Assembly (NCBI RefSeq): GCF_001188955.3
Contig: NZ_JPRF03000013.1
Location: forward strand, 1 to 64,000
Length of the DNA: 64,000 nt
Source of the DNA: Kitasatospora aureofaciens
Lineage (GTDB): Bacteria; Actinomycetota; Actinomycetes; Streptomycetales; Streptomycetaceae
Direction of reading: 5' to 3'
Shown: positions 8,045 through 18,028 of the stretch, piece by piece
Layout of the letters: each line of letters opens with the position of its first letter
Numbering within the stretch: the stretch's first letter is position 1
Notes under the pieces: generated by a model
Seen by the model: the letters and a program-made list of their open reading frames with translations, nothing else
Told to the model about the DNA's origin: nothing
The model's database searches: none
Translations under genes and position numbers: made by a program

Positions 8045-8992
8045 ATGACTGCCCTGATCGGCCTGCTGCTGCTCGGCCTGCTGCTCTCCACCGTGGTGCC
8101 CCGGCTGCTGGCCCGGGCCCGCTGGGTGGAGCGCGAACCGGTACTGGCCCTGCTGGTGTGGCAGTGCATCGTGGTGGCCGTCCTGCTGTGCTGCGCACTG
8201 GGCCTGCTCCTCGCCGCCTCCGCCGCCGAGCCCGAGCTGCGCGCCTGGGTGTTCTCCGGCGCCCCGCACGGCGTGGAGGACGCCTACGGTCTCCAGGACG
8301 CCGAGGGCTGGGGCCGGCTGTGCGCCGCGGTCCTGGCGGCGGGCGCGCTCCAGACGGTGCGGGCACTCACCCGCGAGGTCCGTACGGCCAAGGCTCTGCG
8401 CAACCGCCGGCACGCCCAACTGGCGACCCGGGCGCCCGAGTTGCCCGAGGCGATCGAGTCCGCCCGGAGCCGCCGGGAGCGGCTGGTGGTGCTGGAGAAC
8501 GTCCGCCCCGAGGCCTGGTCGCTGCCCGGCCCGAACTCCCGTCTGGTGGTCACCACCGGCGCCCTCCAGCAGCTCACCGACCGGGAGTTGGCGGCCGTGC
8601 TGAGCCACGAGCGAGGACACGTCCGGGCCCGGCACCACTGGCTCCAGCAGTTCGCCCAGGCACTCGCCTCCGGTTTTCCCGGCATCGGCGTCTTCCGCGC
8701 CTTCCGGGACCAGGTGGCGGAGCTGGTCGAGCTGGCCGCCGACGACCGGGCCGCCCGCCGACACGGCCGGCACACCACCGCCCTCGCGCTGGCTGAACTC
8801 AACCTGGACCGCGGGGTGTTCGGCTCCTGTCCGCCCGGCCTGGCGCAGTCCCCGAAGCGGGTGGACCGACTGCTCGCGGGGCGCCCCCGGCTGTCCGTCC
8901 CGCAGCGGCTGCGACTCACCGCCGTCGCCCTGGCCGCACCCGTCGGGGCCGTCCTGCTGGCCGTCGCCCCGGGGCTCCACTCGCTCCTCTGA
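8045..8992 (+). CDS. M56 family membrane metallopeptidase
   Basis: A 315-residue membrane-embedded zinc peptidase of the BlaR1/MecR1-like M56 family. Two or three N-terminal membrane spans precede the catalytic HERGH (HExxH) helix in AVLSHERGHVRARHH; a downstream ELAADDRAAR supplies the third ligand region. Start at 8045 chosen because the hydrophobic leader begins there. Members often act with a BlaI repressor, but no BlaI gene is adjacent here. Substrate unknown. Confidence 0.85.
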   Translation: MTALIGLLLLGLLLSTVVPRLLARARWVEREPVLALLVWQCIVVAVLLCCALGLLLAASAAEPELRAWVFSGAPHGVEDAYGLQDAEGWGRLCAAVLAAGALQTVRALTREVRTAKALRNRRHAQLATRAPELPEAIESARSRRERLVVLENVRPEAWSLPGPNSRLVVTTGALQQLTDRELAAVLSHERGHVRARHHWLQQFAQALASGFPGIGVFRAFRDQVAELVELAADDRAARRHGRHTTALALAELNLDRGVFGSCPPGLAQSPKRVDRLLAGRPRLSVPQRLRLTAVALAAPVGAVLLAVAPGLHSLL

Positions 8993-9041
8993 CGAATGTC
9001 ACGGTTCAACCAGCAACAGCGGCATAGCGGTTGAGCCGAAG

Positions 9042-9488
9042 TCAGCCGCTCGCCGGATCCCCGCAGAGCGGAGCGAACCGCCCGCCGAGCGTCAGCCCGA
9101 GCACCGCACGGTGGAGCGGCCGGGCCTGCTCGTAGCGCTCCCGCCCGGCCTCGGTCAGGGCGATCATGATCCCCCGCCGGTCGCTCGGACACATCTCCCG
9201 GGTCACCAGTCCGGCCTTCTCCAGGCGGGCGATCAGCCGGGACAGCGCGCTCTGGCTCAGATGGACGATGGATGCCAGCTCGCTCGCCCGCAGGGCGTGC
9301 CGGGCCTCGGCCTCACACCCCTCCACCAGCCGTTCCAGCACCTCGAACTCGCTCATGCCCAGCCCGTACTTCTCGCCGAGCTCACGGTCGAGCGCGCAGA
9401 CGGCCGCGGCATGGCGGGCCAGCAGCTCGCGCCATTCCGCGATGAGACCGGCCTCCGCCGAGGCTTCGAGGGAGTCGAGTTCAGCCAC
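9042..9488 (-). CDS. MarR family transcriptional regulator
   Basis: A 148-residue winged-helix repressor. The recognition helix region is HLSQSALSRLIARLEKAG, followed by the wing with DRRG, as in MarR proteins. Divergent from the MFS efflux gene at 9576 with 87 bp between the start codons; this arrangement usually means the regulator represses both itself and the pump and is released by a small-molecule ligand. Confidence 0.88.
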   Translation of the reverse strand: MAELDSLEASAEAGLIAEWRELLARHAAAVCALDRELGEKYGLGMSEFEVLERLVEGCEAEARHALRASELASIVHLSQSALSRLIARLEKAGLVTREMCPSDRRGIMIALTEAGRERYEQARPLHRAVLGLTLGGRFAPLCGDPASG

Positions 9489-9575
9489 GCCGCCAGACTA
9501 GCACGTGCATCGTAAACTTATGCGTTCACATCTTATTCATGTGCATTGAATGCGTGTGCATGTACTCTCCTTCCC
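9489..9575. promoter_or_regulatory. divergent MarR/MFS promoter region
   Basis: AT-rich for this genome. It contains the perfect palindrome GCATTGAATGC (9543-9553) and related pieces such as TGCATCG...TATGCG and GTGTGCAT. These are candidate MarR operators that would control both divergent genes. Confidence 0.5.
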
Positions 9576-11090
9576 ATGACCACCGCGACCGTCACGTCAC
9601 CCGACGCCCCGTCAACCAGCGGCCTGCACTGGACACCCCGCCTCTGGGGCACCCTCGTCGTGCTCTGCGCCGCCATGTTCCTGGACGCCCTGGACGTCTC
9701 GATGGTGGGCGTGGCCCTCCCCTCCATCGGCTCCGAACTGCACCTCTCGACCTCCACCCTGCAGTGGGTGGTCTCCGGCTACGTGCTCGGCTACGGCGGC
9801 CTGCTGCTGCTCGGCGGACGCGCCGCCGACCTGCTCGGCCGCCGCCGGGTCTTCCTGGTCGCCCTCAGCGCCTTCGCCGCCGCCTCGCTGGTCGGCGGCC
9901 TGGTCAACGACGGCGGCCTGCTGATCGCGGCCCGCTTCCTCAAGGGCGTCGGCGCCGCCTTCACCGCCCCGGCCGGTCTGTCCATCATCACCACGACCTT
10001 CGCCGAGGGCCCCGCCCGCAACCGGGCGCTGTCGATCTACACCACCTGCGGCGCCAGCGGCTTCTCGCTCGGACTGGTGCTCAGTGGCCTGCTCACCTCG
10101 GTCGGCTGGCGCTGGACCTTCCTGATGCCCGTCCCGGTCGCGCTGCTCGCCGTGGTGCTCGCCGTGCGCCTGCTCCCCCGCCCGGTCGAGGAGCCCGCCG
10201 AGGGCGGCTACGACGTGCTCGGCGCGATCACCGGCACCGCGACCGTCCTGCTCCTGGTGTTCACCGTGACCGAGGCCCAGGGCGCCGGCTGGCTGAGCCT
10301 GCGCACCCTCGGTTCGCTGGTCGTGGTCGCCGCGCTGGCCGCCGCGTTCCTGCTGGTCGAGAGCCGAACCGCCCACCCGCTGGTCCGGCTCGGCATCTTC
10401 CGCAAGGGCTCGGTGGCGCGGGCCAACGTGGTCGCCTTCACGATGACCGGCGCGTACGGCGGCTTCCAGTTCGTCGTCACGCTCTACCTGCAGCACCTGC
10501 TCGGCTGGTCGGCCCTGCAGATGGCCCTCGGACTGCTGCCGGCCGGCGCCTTCATCGCCCTGTCCGCGCCGTTCATGGGCCCGATCGTGGACCGCTTCGG
10601 CACCGCCCGGCTGCTGCCGGTCGGCCTACTGGCCCTGGCCGGCGCCTTCGCCCTGTTCCTGCGCCTGGACGAGCACAGCTCGTACCCGGTCCTGGTGCTG
10701 CCGTCGATGCTGCTGCTCGGCGTGGGCTTCGCCCTGGCCTTCCCCTCGGTGAACATCGCCGCCACCGACGGAGTGGCCGACGAGGAGCAGGGACTGGCCT
10801 CCGGTCTGGTGAACACCGCGATCCAGGTCGGCACGGCCGTGGTGCTGGCCGGGGCGACGGCGATGATCACCGCCGGGAGTGCGGGCGGCGACAGTGCCCG
10901 AGCCCAGTTGGACGGCTACCGGCCGGCCCTGGTCCTGGTCACCGCGGTCGCGCTGGTCGGGCTGCTCGTCGCCTCGGTGGGTGCCCTGGTGGACCGACGC
11001 CGGAGTTCAGCTCCCATGTCGGTGCCGGATTATGATTATCCGTCTGCCGGGTCGCCCGTGGCCCGGACCGAAGTCCTGACCGAGCACTGA
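9576..11090 (+). CDS. MFS drug/proton antiporter (DHA2, EmrB/QacA-type)
   Basis: A 504-residue major facilitator transporter. The hydrophobicity pattern fits about 14 spans, as in the DHA2 subfamily. FLDALDVSMVGVALPSI is the family's first-helix signature and GGRAADLLGRRRVF is the conserved loop 2-3 motif. Start at 9576 because the upstream ATG at 9546 adds only a non-conserved ten residues. Likely exports a toxic hydrophobic compound; expression is probably governed by the divergent MarR regulator. Confidence 0.88.
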   Translation: MTTATVTSPDAPSTSGLHWTPRLWGTLVVLCAAMFLDALDVSMVGVALPSIGSELHLSTSTLQWVVSGYVLGYGGLLLLGGRAADLLGRRRVFLVALSAFAAASLVGGLVNDGGLLIAARFLKGVGAAFTAPAGLSIITTTFAEGPARNRALSIYTTCGASGFSLGLVLSGLLTSVGWRWTFLMPVPVALLAVVLAVRLLPRPVEEPAEGGYDVLGAITGTATVLLLVFTVTEAQGAGWLSLRTLGSLVVVAALAAAFLLVESRTAHPLVRLGIFRKGSVARANVVAFTMTGAYGGFQFVVTLYLQHLLGWSALQMALGLLPAGAFIALSAPFMGPIVDRFGTARLLPVGLLALAGAFALFLRLDEHSSYPVLVLPSMLLLGVGFALAFPSVNIAATDGVADEEQGLASGLVNTAIQVGTAVVLAGATAMITAGSAGGDSARAQLDGYRPALVLVTAVALVGLLVASVGALVDRRRSSAPMSVPDYDYPSAGSPVARTEVLTEH

Positions 11091-11137
11091 CCCACTGGCC
11101 CCCACCCACGGTCGACCCCTGACCGCCGGGTACCGGT

Positions 11138-11174
11138 GCCGGCTCCACCAAACCCCCGTGTTGGTGGAGCCGGC
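11138..11174. terminator. hairpin terminator after the MFS gene
   Basis: Perfect 14-bp inverted repeat GCCGGCTCCACCAA / TTGGTGGAGCCGGC with a 9-nt loop, 48 bp after the MFS stop. Confidence 0.8.
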
Positions 11175-11250
11175 CGTCTCTGTACGGGCCGCCCGGGCGG
11201 CGCCCGCAAGGGCACGGTTCCACGGTGCGGCTGCCGGCTCCGCAAGTATA

Positions 11251-11275
11251 TTGGCCCGGAGCCAACGAACGTTCG
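11251..11275. promoter_or_regulatory. candidate TetR operator
   Basis: Two adjoining palindromes just upstream of the TetR start: TTGGC-N5-GCCAA (11251-11265) and CGAACGTTCG (11266-11275). Their position 12-36 bp before the start codon suits autoregulation. Confidence 0.5.
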
Positions 11276-11286
11276 GAGCAGTCACG

Positions 11287-11925
11287 ATGGCACCTCGCGG
11301 GGATTCGGTCAATGAGGAGATGCGGCAACGCTCCCGTCGCCGCATCATGCGAGCCACCATCGATCTCGTTGACCAGCGCGGTTACGCGGGCACCACGCTG
11401 ACCGACATCGCCGAGCGGGCCGGACTCGCCCGCGGCCTGCTCTCGTACTACTTCGACGGCAAACGACTGCTGATGCAGTCCGCCACGCACCGGATGATGC
11501 ACCAGGCGCTCTCCGGCGCACTGGCCGAACTGCCGCCGGGCGCCTCCCCCGAGGCCAGGCTGGCCCGCGCGATCGACACCGTCCTCGGCCTGGCCATGGA
11601 CCACCCCCGGGTGATGCGCTCCCACCTGGCGCTGATCCTCGACCCGGACACCGGCGCCTTCGTCCAGGACCCGGAGCAGCAGCAGGTCGGCGCGATCCTG
11701 CAGGGCCTGCTGGAGGACTGGGGCGCGCCGGATCCGGTCGCCGAGCACGGGGTGCTGCGCAGTGCGCTGATGGGCGGCTGCATCGGGGTGCTGCTGCCGG
11801 GCGCGGAGGTCCCGTTGGCGCCGATCCGGGCCGACCTGTTCGGCCGCTACGGCCTCGCCTGGGAGTTGGGCCGCCCGCCGCAGCCGCTGCCGCCGGAACG
11901 CGAACGGCCGCCGACCCGCGGTTGA
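11287..11925 (+). CDS. TetR family transcriptional regulator
   Basis: A 212-residue repressor. The N-terminal helix-turn-helix is clear: TTLTDIAERAGLARGLLSYYF, with the usual YYF(D)GK end. The C-terminal ligand domain is not assignable by eye. Start at 11287 chosen because the DNA-binding domain begins close to it. It stands alone between two hairpin or convergent ends, so its target outside itself is not evident; the MFS gene just upstream on the same strand is possible. Confidence 0.88.
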   Translation: MAPRGDSVNEEMRQRSRRRIMRATIDLVDQRGYAGTTLTDIAERAGLARGLLSYYFDGKRLLMQSATHRMMHQALSGALAELPPGASPEARLARAIDTVLGLAMDHPRVMRSHLALILDPDTGAFVQDPEQQQVGAILQGLLEDWGAPDPVAEHGVLRSALMGGCIGVLLPGAEVPLAPIRADLFGRYGLAWELGRPPQPLPPERERPPTRG

Positions 11926-11993
11926 CGGCGGGTCGGCCGGCCTTCGAAGGACGATCTGCTACCGAACGTCTCCCGGGCCCCGCCCGGGGTCGC

Positions 11994-12861
11994 TCAGCGC
12001 TCCTTCAGGATCGAGGCGAGCAGGTCTATCGTGCGCTCGGGCGTGAGGCTGTCCACGCAGAGCCGCTCCATGACCTGGACGTATGCGTCGACATCGTCCC
12101 GCTTGTCCAGGTAGAGCGCGCTGGTGAGCTGCTCCAGGTAGACCACGTCCGCGAGGTCCTGCTCCGGGAAGCGCAGGATCGTGAACGCCCCGGACTCGCC
12201 GGCGTGCGCGCCGAAGCGGAACGGCATGACCTGGATGACCACGTTGGCCTGCTCGGCGACGTCGATCAGGTACTGCACCTGACCGCGCATCACCTTGGGA
12301 CCGCCGACCGGCCGGCGCAGCGCCGCCTCGTCGATGACCGCCCACAGCCGCGGGCTGGCGCCCTCGGTCAGCAGCTTCTGGCGGCGCAGGCGGAGGCTGA
12401 CCCGCCGCTCGACCTCCTCCTCGCTGATGACCGGCCGACTCTGGCCGAAAACCGCCCGCGCGTACTCCTCGGACTGCAGCAGTCCGGGGATGAACTGCAC
12501 CTCGTAGGTGCGGATCAGCTGGGCGGCCTCCTCCAGACCGACGTATGTCTGGAACCAGCCCGGCAGCACGTCGTTGAAACTGTGCCACCAGCCGGACTTG
12601 TTGGCCTCGCGGACCAGGCCGAGCAGGGCCTCCCGCTCCAGGCCGTCGTCGACGCCGTAGAGGCTGAGCAGGTCCGCGACGTCGCGCTCCTTGAAGCTGA
12701 CCCGGCCGAGCTCCATGCGACTGATCTTGGACTCGGACGCGCGGATCGCGTAGCCCGCGTCCTCACGGGTGATCCCGCGCGCCTCGCGCAGGCGGCGCAG
12801 CTTGCGAGCCGAGGAGGATCCGGCGGACCATCGAGCCGCCGCCCGGCTGAACTGTGGTCAT
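11994..12861 (-). pseudogene. XRE/DUF5753 (WhiJ-like) regulator with a frameshift
   Basis: The DUF5753 part (240 residues from ATG 12716) is intact. Its DNA-binding helix-turn-helix is encoded upstream, but split between two frames. From ATG 12861 the frame reads MVRRILLGSQ, the family N-terminus, then goes out of frame; the rest (LRRLREARGITRED, then ASESKISRMELG) is in the other frame. One extra T at 12802-12803 accounts for it; removing it gives a normal protein of about 288 residues. No start codon exists in the second frame upstream of 12716, so as written the HTH cannot be made. Either a true disruption or a sequencing error. Family members pair with DUF397 proteins and control sporulation and antibiotic production. 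Confidence 0.8.
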
Positions 12862-12970
12862 GCGGTCGAAACCTCCACCTAGGGCAAACAGCGCACAGTC
12901 TGCCATCAGTTGAGCGCTCACGGTGCCGATACTGACGGATGTTCCTATCAGTTCTGCACTCCGCACACCA

Positions 12971-13073
12971 GGATGCACGTGCATCCGGCGCTTGCATATG
13001 CCAATAGTGCGACTGCACGTGAATCGACTCTTGCATCTGCAGTGAGCGCACACCACCATGGTGCACGTGCACC
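12971..13073. promoter_or_regulatory. cluster of TGCACGTGCA palindromes
   Basis: Two perfect palindromes share the core TGCACGTGCA: GGATGCACGTGCATCC (12971-12986) and GGTGCACGTGCACC (13060-13073). A third, imperfect copy TGCACGTGAA is at 13014-13023. They lie between the XRE regulator gene (minus) and the anti-sigma-type ATPase gene (plus). The same core appears once upstream of the DUF397 gene (14547-14556). Candidate operators for the WhiJ-like regulator. The remainder of 12862-13279 holds no supported gene. Confidence 0.6.
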
Positions 13074-13279
13074 TGCACATCCCTGGCAATCCCGCGGGCT
13101 CCGCGTCGACCCCACGCGCGACTCCGTGCACCGGCCCGACGGCGTCCCCCGCGTCATCGGGCGTTCGAGTGCGCGCGCGCGTGGTCGAGGGGGCGGCCGA
13201 GCGGCCGAGCGAGTCGGAGGTGACCGGCATGACCCCGGCGGGTCCAGCCGTGTCCGCCCCCTTATGGGAGGAGCTCTTC

Positions 13280-13843
13280 ATGAGCACCGGTACGGCTTTG
13301 GCGGTTGACCCCCTTGTGGTCACCTGTACGCTCGCTCCTCGCTTCGAAGCCGTGAGAACCGCGCGCGACTTCGCCCGGACCGCTCTTCAGCGCTGGTGCC
13401 TGATGGAGCTGTTCGACGACGTCGCGCTGGTGGCCTCGGAACTCGTGACCAACGCGCTCCGGCATGCGGTCGGCGCACGGCCCGACCCGTCGGGCGGCGC
13501 CCCGGGCGAGTACGACTTTCCCACACAACCGTCCCCGGAGGGACGGCTGCCGATCCGAATAAGCCTGGTGCACCGCGCGCCCCAGGTGGTCTGCGCGGTG
13601 AGCGACCCGAGCAGCACCGGCCCGGTGGCTCGGGAGGCGGACTTCGTCGCCGAGTCCGGCCGCGGACTGCACCTGGTGGAGTCGTTCAGCCGCTCCTGGG
13701 GCTGGCATCCGTTGGGCAGCGGCAAGGTGGTCTGGGCCGTGTTCGAGGCGGAGCCGGCCGGCGCCAGCAGGCTCGACGGCCACGCGTTGGACGGGCTGGG
13801 CGGACGAGTCGAAATCGGTGGACGGCACCGGCGCTCGGCCTAG
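13280..13843 (+). CDS. ATP-binding protein, RsbW/SpoIIAB-like anti-sigma kinase type
   Basis: A 187-residue GHKL-fold ATPase of the HATPase_c_2 type. The N-box is seen as ELVTNALRHAV and the G-box as SGRGLHLVESFS, followed by a WGW segment typical of streptomycete members. Start at 13280 is supported by GGGAGGAG (13266-13273). Such proteins bind sigma factors or act as regulators alongside WhiJ-like and DUF397 proteins, as here. A 15-residue insertion (GGAPGEYDFPTQPSP) separates the two halves of the fold. Confidence 0.85.
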   Translation: MSTGTALAVDPLVVTCTLAPRFEAVRTARDFARTALQRWCLMELFDDVALVASELVTNALRHAVGARPDPSGGAPGEYDFPTQPSPEGRLPIRISLVHRAPQVVCAVSDPSSTGPVAREADFVAESGRGLHLVESFSRSWGWHPLGSGKVVWAVFEAEPAGASRLDGHALDGLGGRVEIGGRHRRSA

Positions 13844-14104
13844 CGCCGCACGGCGCACGGCCGACCGCGGGACGACCCGGGTGGACCACGCCCCGAGCTC
13901 TTCAGCCAGGCCCCCGTGCCGGACCGGACCGCAGCCCCGGCACCGGTTACCCGCACCGGCAACTCCGGCCTCGCCGACAGCTCCGGCTCCGGAGACGGCG
14001 GGCCGCCCGCAGGAGCGTCCCCGGCACCCCCGGCGGCCCTCGCCGCACGGTCCACCACGGGACCGGACGGAACGGGGAAGGGAACACGGCCGGACAAAGA
14101 CAAA

Positions 14105-14135
14105 GGCCGTCGTGGTGTCAGCACCCACGACGGCC
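14105..14135. terminator. bidirectional hairpin terminator
   Basis: Perfect 11-bp inverted repeat GGCCGTCGTGG / CCACGACGGCC between the convergent ATPase and DUF397 genes. The rest of 13844-14104 is GC-rich and I see no gene in it. Confidence 0.75.
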
Positions 14136-14159
14136 CCCCGATGGTGGAGCAGCGGCCGG

Positions 14160-14423
14160 TCAGACCGCCAGGTGGTCGAACTCCCCGTCCTTGGCCCCCA
14201 GCAGCAGGGCGGCGATCTCCGCCCGGGTGTAGATGAGCGCCGGGCCGTCCGGGAAGCGCGAGTTGCGCATCGCGACGTCGCCGCCCGGCAGGGCCGCGAA
14301 CTCGACGCAGTTGCCCTGGGAGTTGCTGTGCCGGCTCTTCTGCCAGACCACCCCCCTGAGGTCGGCGGCGGCCATCCCGTTGTATGTGTGGTTCGAGCCG
14401 TGCGTGTTCTGCGAGTCGTGCAT
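14160..14423 (-). CDS. DUF397 domain protein
   Basis: An 87-residue protein. WQKSRHSNSQGNCVEFA and the ending region MRNSRFPDGPALIY are hallmark DUF397 segments. Start at 14423 is supported by GGGAGA on the minus strand; an upstream frame to 14570 adds non-conserved sequence. DUF397 proteins are thought to be partners (often antagonists) of XRE/DUF5753 regulators in WhiJ-like systems of streptomycetes. Confidence 0.88.
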   Translation of the reverse strand: MHDSQNTHGSNHTYNGMAAADLRGVVWQKSRHSNSQGNCVEFAALPGGDVAMRNSRFPDGPALIYTRAEIAALLLGAKDGEFDHLAV

Positions 14424-14545
14424 AGAAGTCTCCCGAAGAGCTCCGGAGTTGTCGTCCAGCGCGGCGCCCCCGGCACCCGCCGAATGAACGGACCGGCCCC
14501 GTACCGGCCCGGCACAACGCCTCACTTGACGCGATGATAGCTGCA

Positions 14546-14557
14546 GTGCACGTGCAT
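14546..14557. promoter_or_regulatory. TGCACGTGCA palindrome upstream of DUF397
   Basis: GTGCACGTGCAT contains the same 10-bp core found twice between the XRE and ATPase genes; a degenerate copy (TGCAGGTGCA) follows at 14571-14580. Located 124 bp before the DUF397 start. The rest of 14424-14982 contains an inverted repeat AGCCGA...TCGGCT near 14650, the Crp-like site listed separately, and no supported gene. Confidence 0.55.
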
Positions 14558-14763
14558 CAGCACGGGACATTGCAGGTGCACGGTGCCTTTTGTCGGTCGC
14601 GCCGAACTCTTCACGGACCCTTCTCCTGACGGTACGTAAACGGACATAGCCGATGGAATCGTCGGCTCTTCCATAACCGGCCGTGAGCGGCCCCCCGCTA
14701 AATGTTGATCTTCGAATGCCGGGAGTCGCACCGCTGTGACCCTCCGTCAGGCCACCTCCCGGC

Positions 14764-14779
14764 TGTGAGACATCTCACG
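14764..14779. promoter_or_regulatory. Crp-like palindrome
   Basis: TGTGA-N6-TCACG, one mismatch from the classical TGTGA-N6-TCACA Crp site; the core GTGAGACATCTCAC is near-perfectly symmetrical. It is about 200 bp upstream of the CbiX-like gene, so its target is uncertain. Confidence 0.35.
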
Positions 14780-14969
14780 CGCCCCGGATGCAACGCGCCG
14801 CCCCTCGGGACGCGTCAGGGCAACTGTGTGCGCCCGCGGGGGCACTGCGCGAGGAATGTCCGGATTGTAGGCAAATCGCCCGGACCGGTGCGGCGGCGAC
14901 ACGGCCTCCGCACCACGACCACCCGAAACCCGTACGGCAGCCGACTGCAGGCCCGACGGGCCGATGTCC

Positions 14970-14975
14970 TACGAT
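14970..14975 (+). promoter_or_regulatory. leaderless-type -10 element
   Basis: TACGAT ends 7 nt before the ATG at 14983, the spacing seen for leaderless mRNAs in actinobacteria. No Shine-Dalgarno is present. Confidence 0.5.
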
Positions 14976-14982
14976 CTCCGGC

Positions 14983-15933
14983 ATGAGCACCGCAGCCATC
15001 CCGGGCGCGCCACTGCCCGTCCGCACTCCAGGCTCCCGTGCGCGGGGGCGCCACCGCCGCCCCGAGCGCCCCGAGATCCGCACCGGCTCGCCGGCCCTGG
15101 TGCTCGCCGTTCCCGCGACCGCGGGGCCCGAGTCCCGTTCGGTCGTCGAGGAGCTGCTGTCGATCGTCCGCAGCGAACACGCCGGCGTCCAGGCCGCGGT
15201 CGGCTACCTCCCGGCCGACGGCGCCGAGGACGGCGGATCCGAGGACCGCACCGTGGCGGAGCTGCTGGCGGCCGCCGCCGAGGCCGGACTGCCGACGCCC
15301 GTCGTGGTGCCGCTGGTGCCCGGTCCGCACGACTTCCTGACCGGGCTTCACGCCCTCGCCGCGGAGTACGGCGCGACCGTCACCGACGCGCTGGGCCCGC
15401 ACCCGCTGCTCGCCGAGGCCGTCCACGTGCGACTGTCCGAGGCCGGACTGGCCCGGGCCGACCGGGCCCGGCTGTTCGCCATCGCGACCGCCGCCGACGG
15501 CGTCGTGCTGACCACCGTCGGTGGTGAGGACGCGGCCGCCGCGGCGGGCATCACCGGCGTGCTGCTGGCGGCCCGGCTGGCCGTGCCGGTCGTCGCCGCG
15601 GCGCTCGACGTGCCCGGCTCCGTCGCCGGGGCCGTCAACCACCTCAAGGAGACCGGCTCCCAGCGCCCGGCGCTGGCCCCGCTCGTCATCGGCCCGGAGG
15701 CGGACTCCGAGCTGCTCGCCACGGCCGCCGAGGAGACCGGCTGCCCGTCGGCGGCGCCGCTGGGCGCGTACCCGACGGTCGGCCAGCTGATCGCCTCCAC
15801 CTACCTCGCCGCGCTGCCGACGCCGTCGGCGGAGGAGCTGGCCGAGGCCGAGGCGGAGGCCGCCGCCACCGTGGGGGCCGGCGAGGGCTCCCGACGCGCC
15901 CACGCGGCCACTGAGGGGCCCGTGGAGGACTGA
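14983..15933 (+). CDS. CbiX/sirohydrochlorin chelatase-like protein
   Basis: A 316-residue protein with two alpha/beta repeats as in the sirohydrochlorin cobalt/iron chelatase family; LVLAVPATAG...VVEELL opens the first repeat and PHPLLAEAVHVRL is the conserved mid-segment. The usual first metal-ligand histidine of chelatases is not evident in the N-terminal strand (the position reads VPATAG), so metal insertion activity is uncertain. Start at 14983 fits a leaderless promoter. It stands alone, with a terminator 40 bp downstream, and no cobalamin or siroheme genes nearby. Confidence 0.7.
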   Translation: MSTAAIPGAPLPVRTPGSRARGRHRRPERPEIRTGSPALVLAVPATAGPESRSVVEELLSIVRSEHAGVQAAVGYLPADGAEDGGSEDRTVAELLAAAAEAGLPTPVVVPLVPGPHDFLTGLHALAAEYGATVTDALGPHPLLAEAVHVRLSEAGLARADRARLFAIATAADGVVLTTVGGEDAAAAAGITGVLLAARLAVPVVAAALDVPGSVAGAVNHLKETGSQRPALAPLVIGPEADSELLATAAEETGCPSAAPLGAYPTVGQLIASTYLAALPTPSAEELAEAEAEAAATVGAGEGSRRAHAATEGPVED

Positions 15934-15972
15934 CGGGCCCACCCACCCCCTGTCGCGCCCACCCACACCACC

Positions 15973-16006
15973 GAAGGACCCGGAACGACTGTGTTCCGGG
16001 TCCTTC
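15973..16006. terminator. hairpin terminator after the CbiX-like gene
   Basis: Inverted repeat GAAGGACCCGGAAC / GTTCCGGGTCCTTC, 14 bp perfect with a 6-nt loop, 40 bp after the stop codon. Confidence 0.85.
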
Positions 16007-16275
16007 GCGCTTGTTCGGATTGCCCCGCTGGGGCATTAAGCGGCCATTGCCAGCAATGTCCGTTCTGGTGCAATTTGTCGATGAATAGTCGGCGCATCGA
16101 GGGGCGCTCGAATTCCCGGCACCCCCCGATCCGACAGGCACGCCCCCCTCCCGCTCCAACGCTCCGTCACATCACTCCTGAGGCGTAGCCAGTTTTCGGA
16201 ATTCCTCGCGGGATTGCCGATGAACGATCATTTCCGATCATGAAATGCGAGCCATTCGGCCTTTTTCCGTAAACC

Positions 16276-16289
16276 GTGATGCGCATCAC
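16276..16289. promoter_or_regulatory. Crp-like palindrome upstream of the riboswitch
   Basis: GTGATGCGCATCAC is a perfect 14-bp palindrome in an unusually AT-rich stretch (16190-16330). It fits GTG-N8-CAC, close to the reported Streptomyces Crp motif. It lies about 85 bp before the c-di-AMP riboswitch. Established work on Streptomyces rpfA shows control by both Crp and this riboswitch. Confidence 0.5.
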
Positions 16290-16360
16290 AGATATTTGCA
16301 GTTTGAACTTAAGTCTGCTTAACGTGCTCCCCGTTCGTGACCACACGGACCCAGTTCATC

Positions 16361-17836
<1,476 letters not shown>

Positions 17837-17850
17837 GCGCCGCGAACACC

Positions 17851-17890
17851 GAACAGACGGCAGATGACGGCTGACGGCTGACGGCTGACC
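17851..17890 (+). repeat. heptanucleotide tandem repeat (ACGGCTG)
   Basis: Tandem 7-bp units: ACAGACG, then GCAGATG, then ACGGCTG three times. Placed right after the hydrolase stop and directly before a hairpin terminator. Same family as 7134-7210 and 37949-38034, but here without the complementary arm. Confidence 0.7.
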
Positions 17891-17925
17891 GCCCCGGGGA
17901 GAGTCCGAGCGCTCCTCCCCGGGGC
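17891..17925. terminator. hairpin terminator after the hydrolase gene
   Basis: GCCCCGGGGAG / CTCCTCCCCGGGGC inverted repeat with a short loop, immediately after the heptamer array and 54 bp after the stop codon. Confidence 0.8.
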
Positions 17926-18028
17926 TTCGGCGTACCCGCGCGATCGACGCGATGCTGCTCTCCGCGGCCAGAACCCCCGGACGCCGCCGAACTGGTACCG
18001 CGCGACCACCGGGCACGCGCACGCCGAC

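Noticed and set aside
12763..13323. 186-codon minus-strand ORF as a separate gene
   Set aside because: Only its last 32 codons, from ATG 12861, are meaningful: they are the N-terminus of the frameshifted XRE gene. The rest lies opposite the palindrome region.
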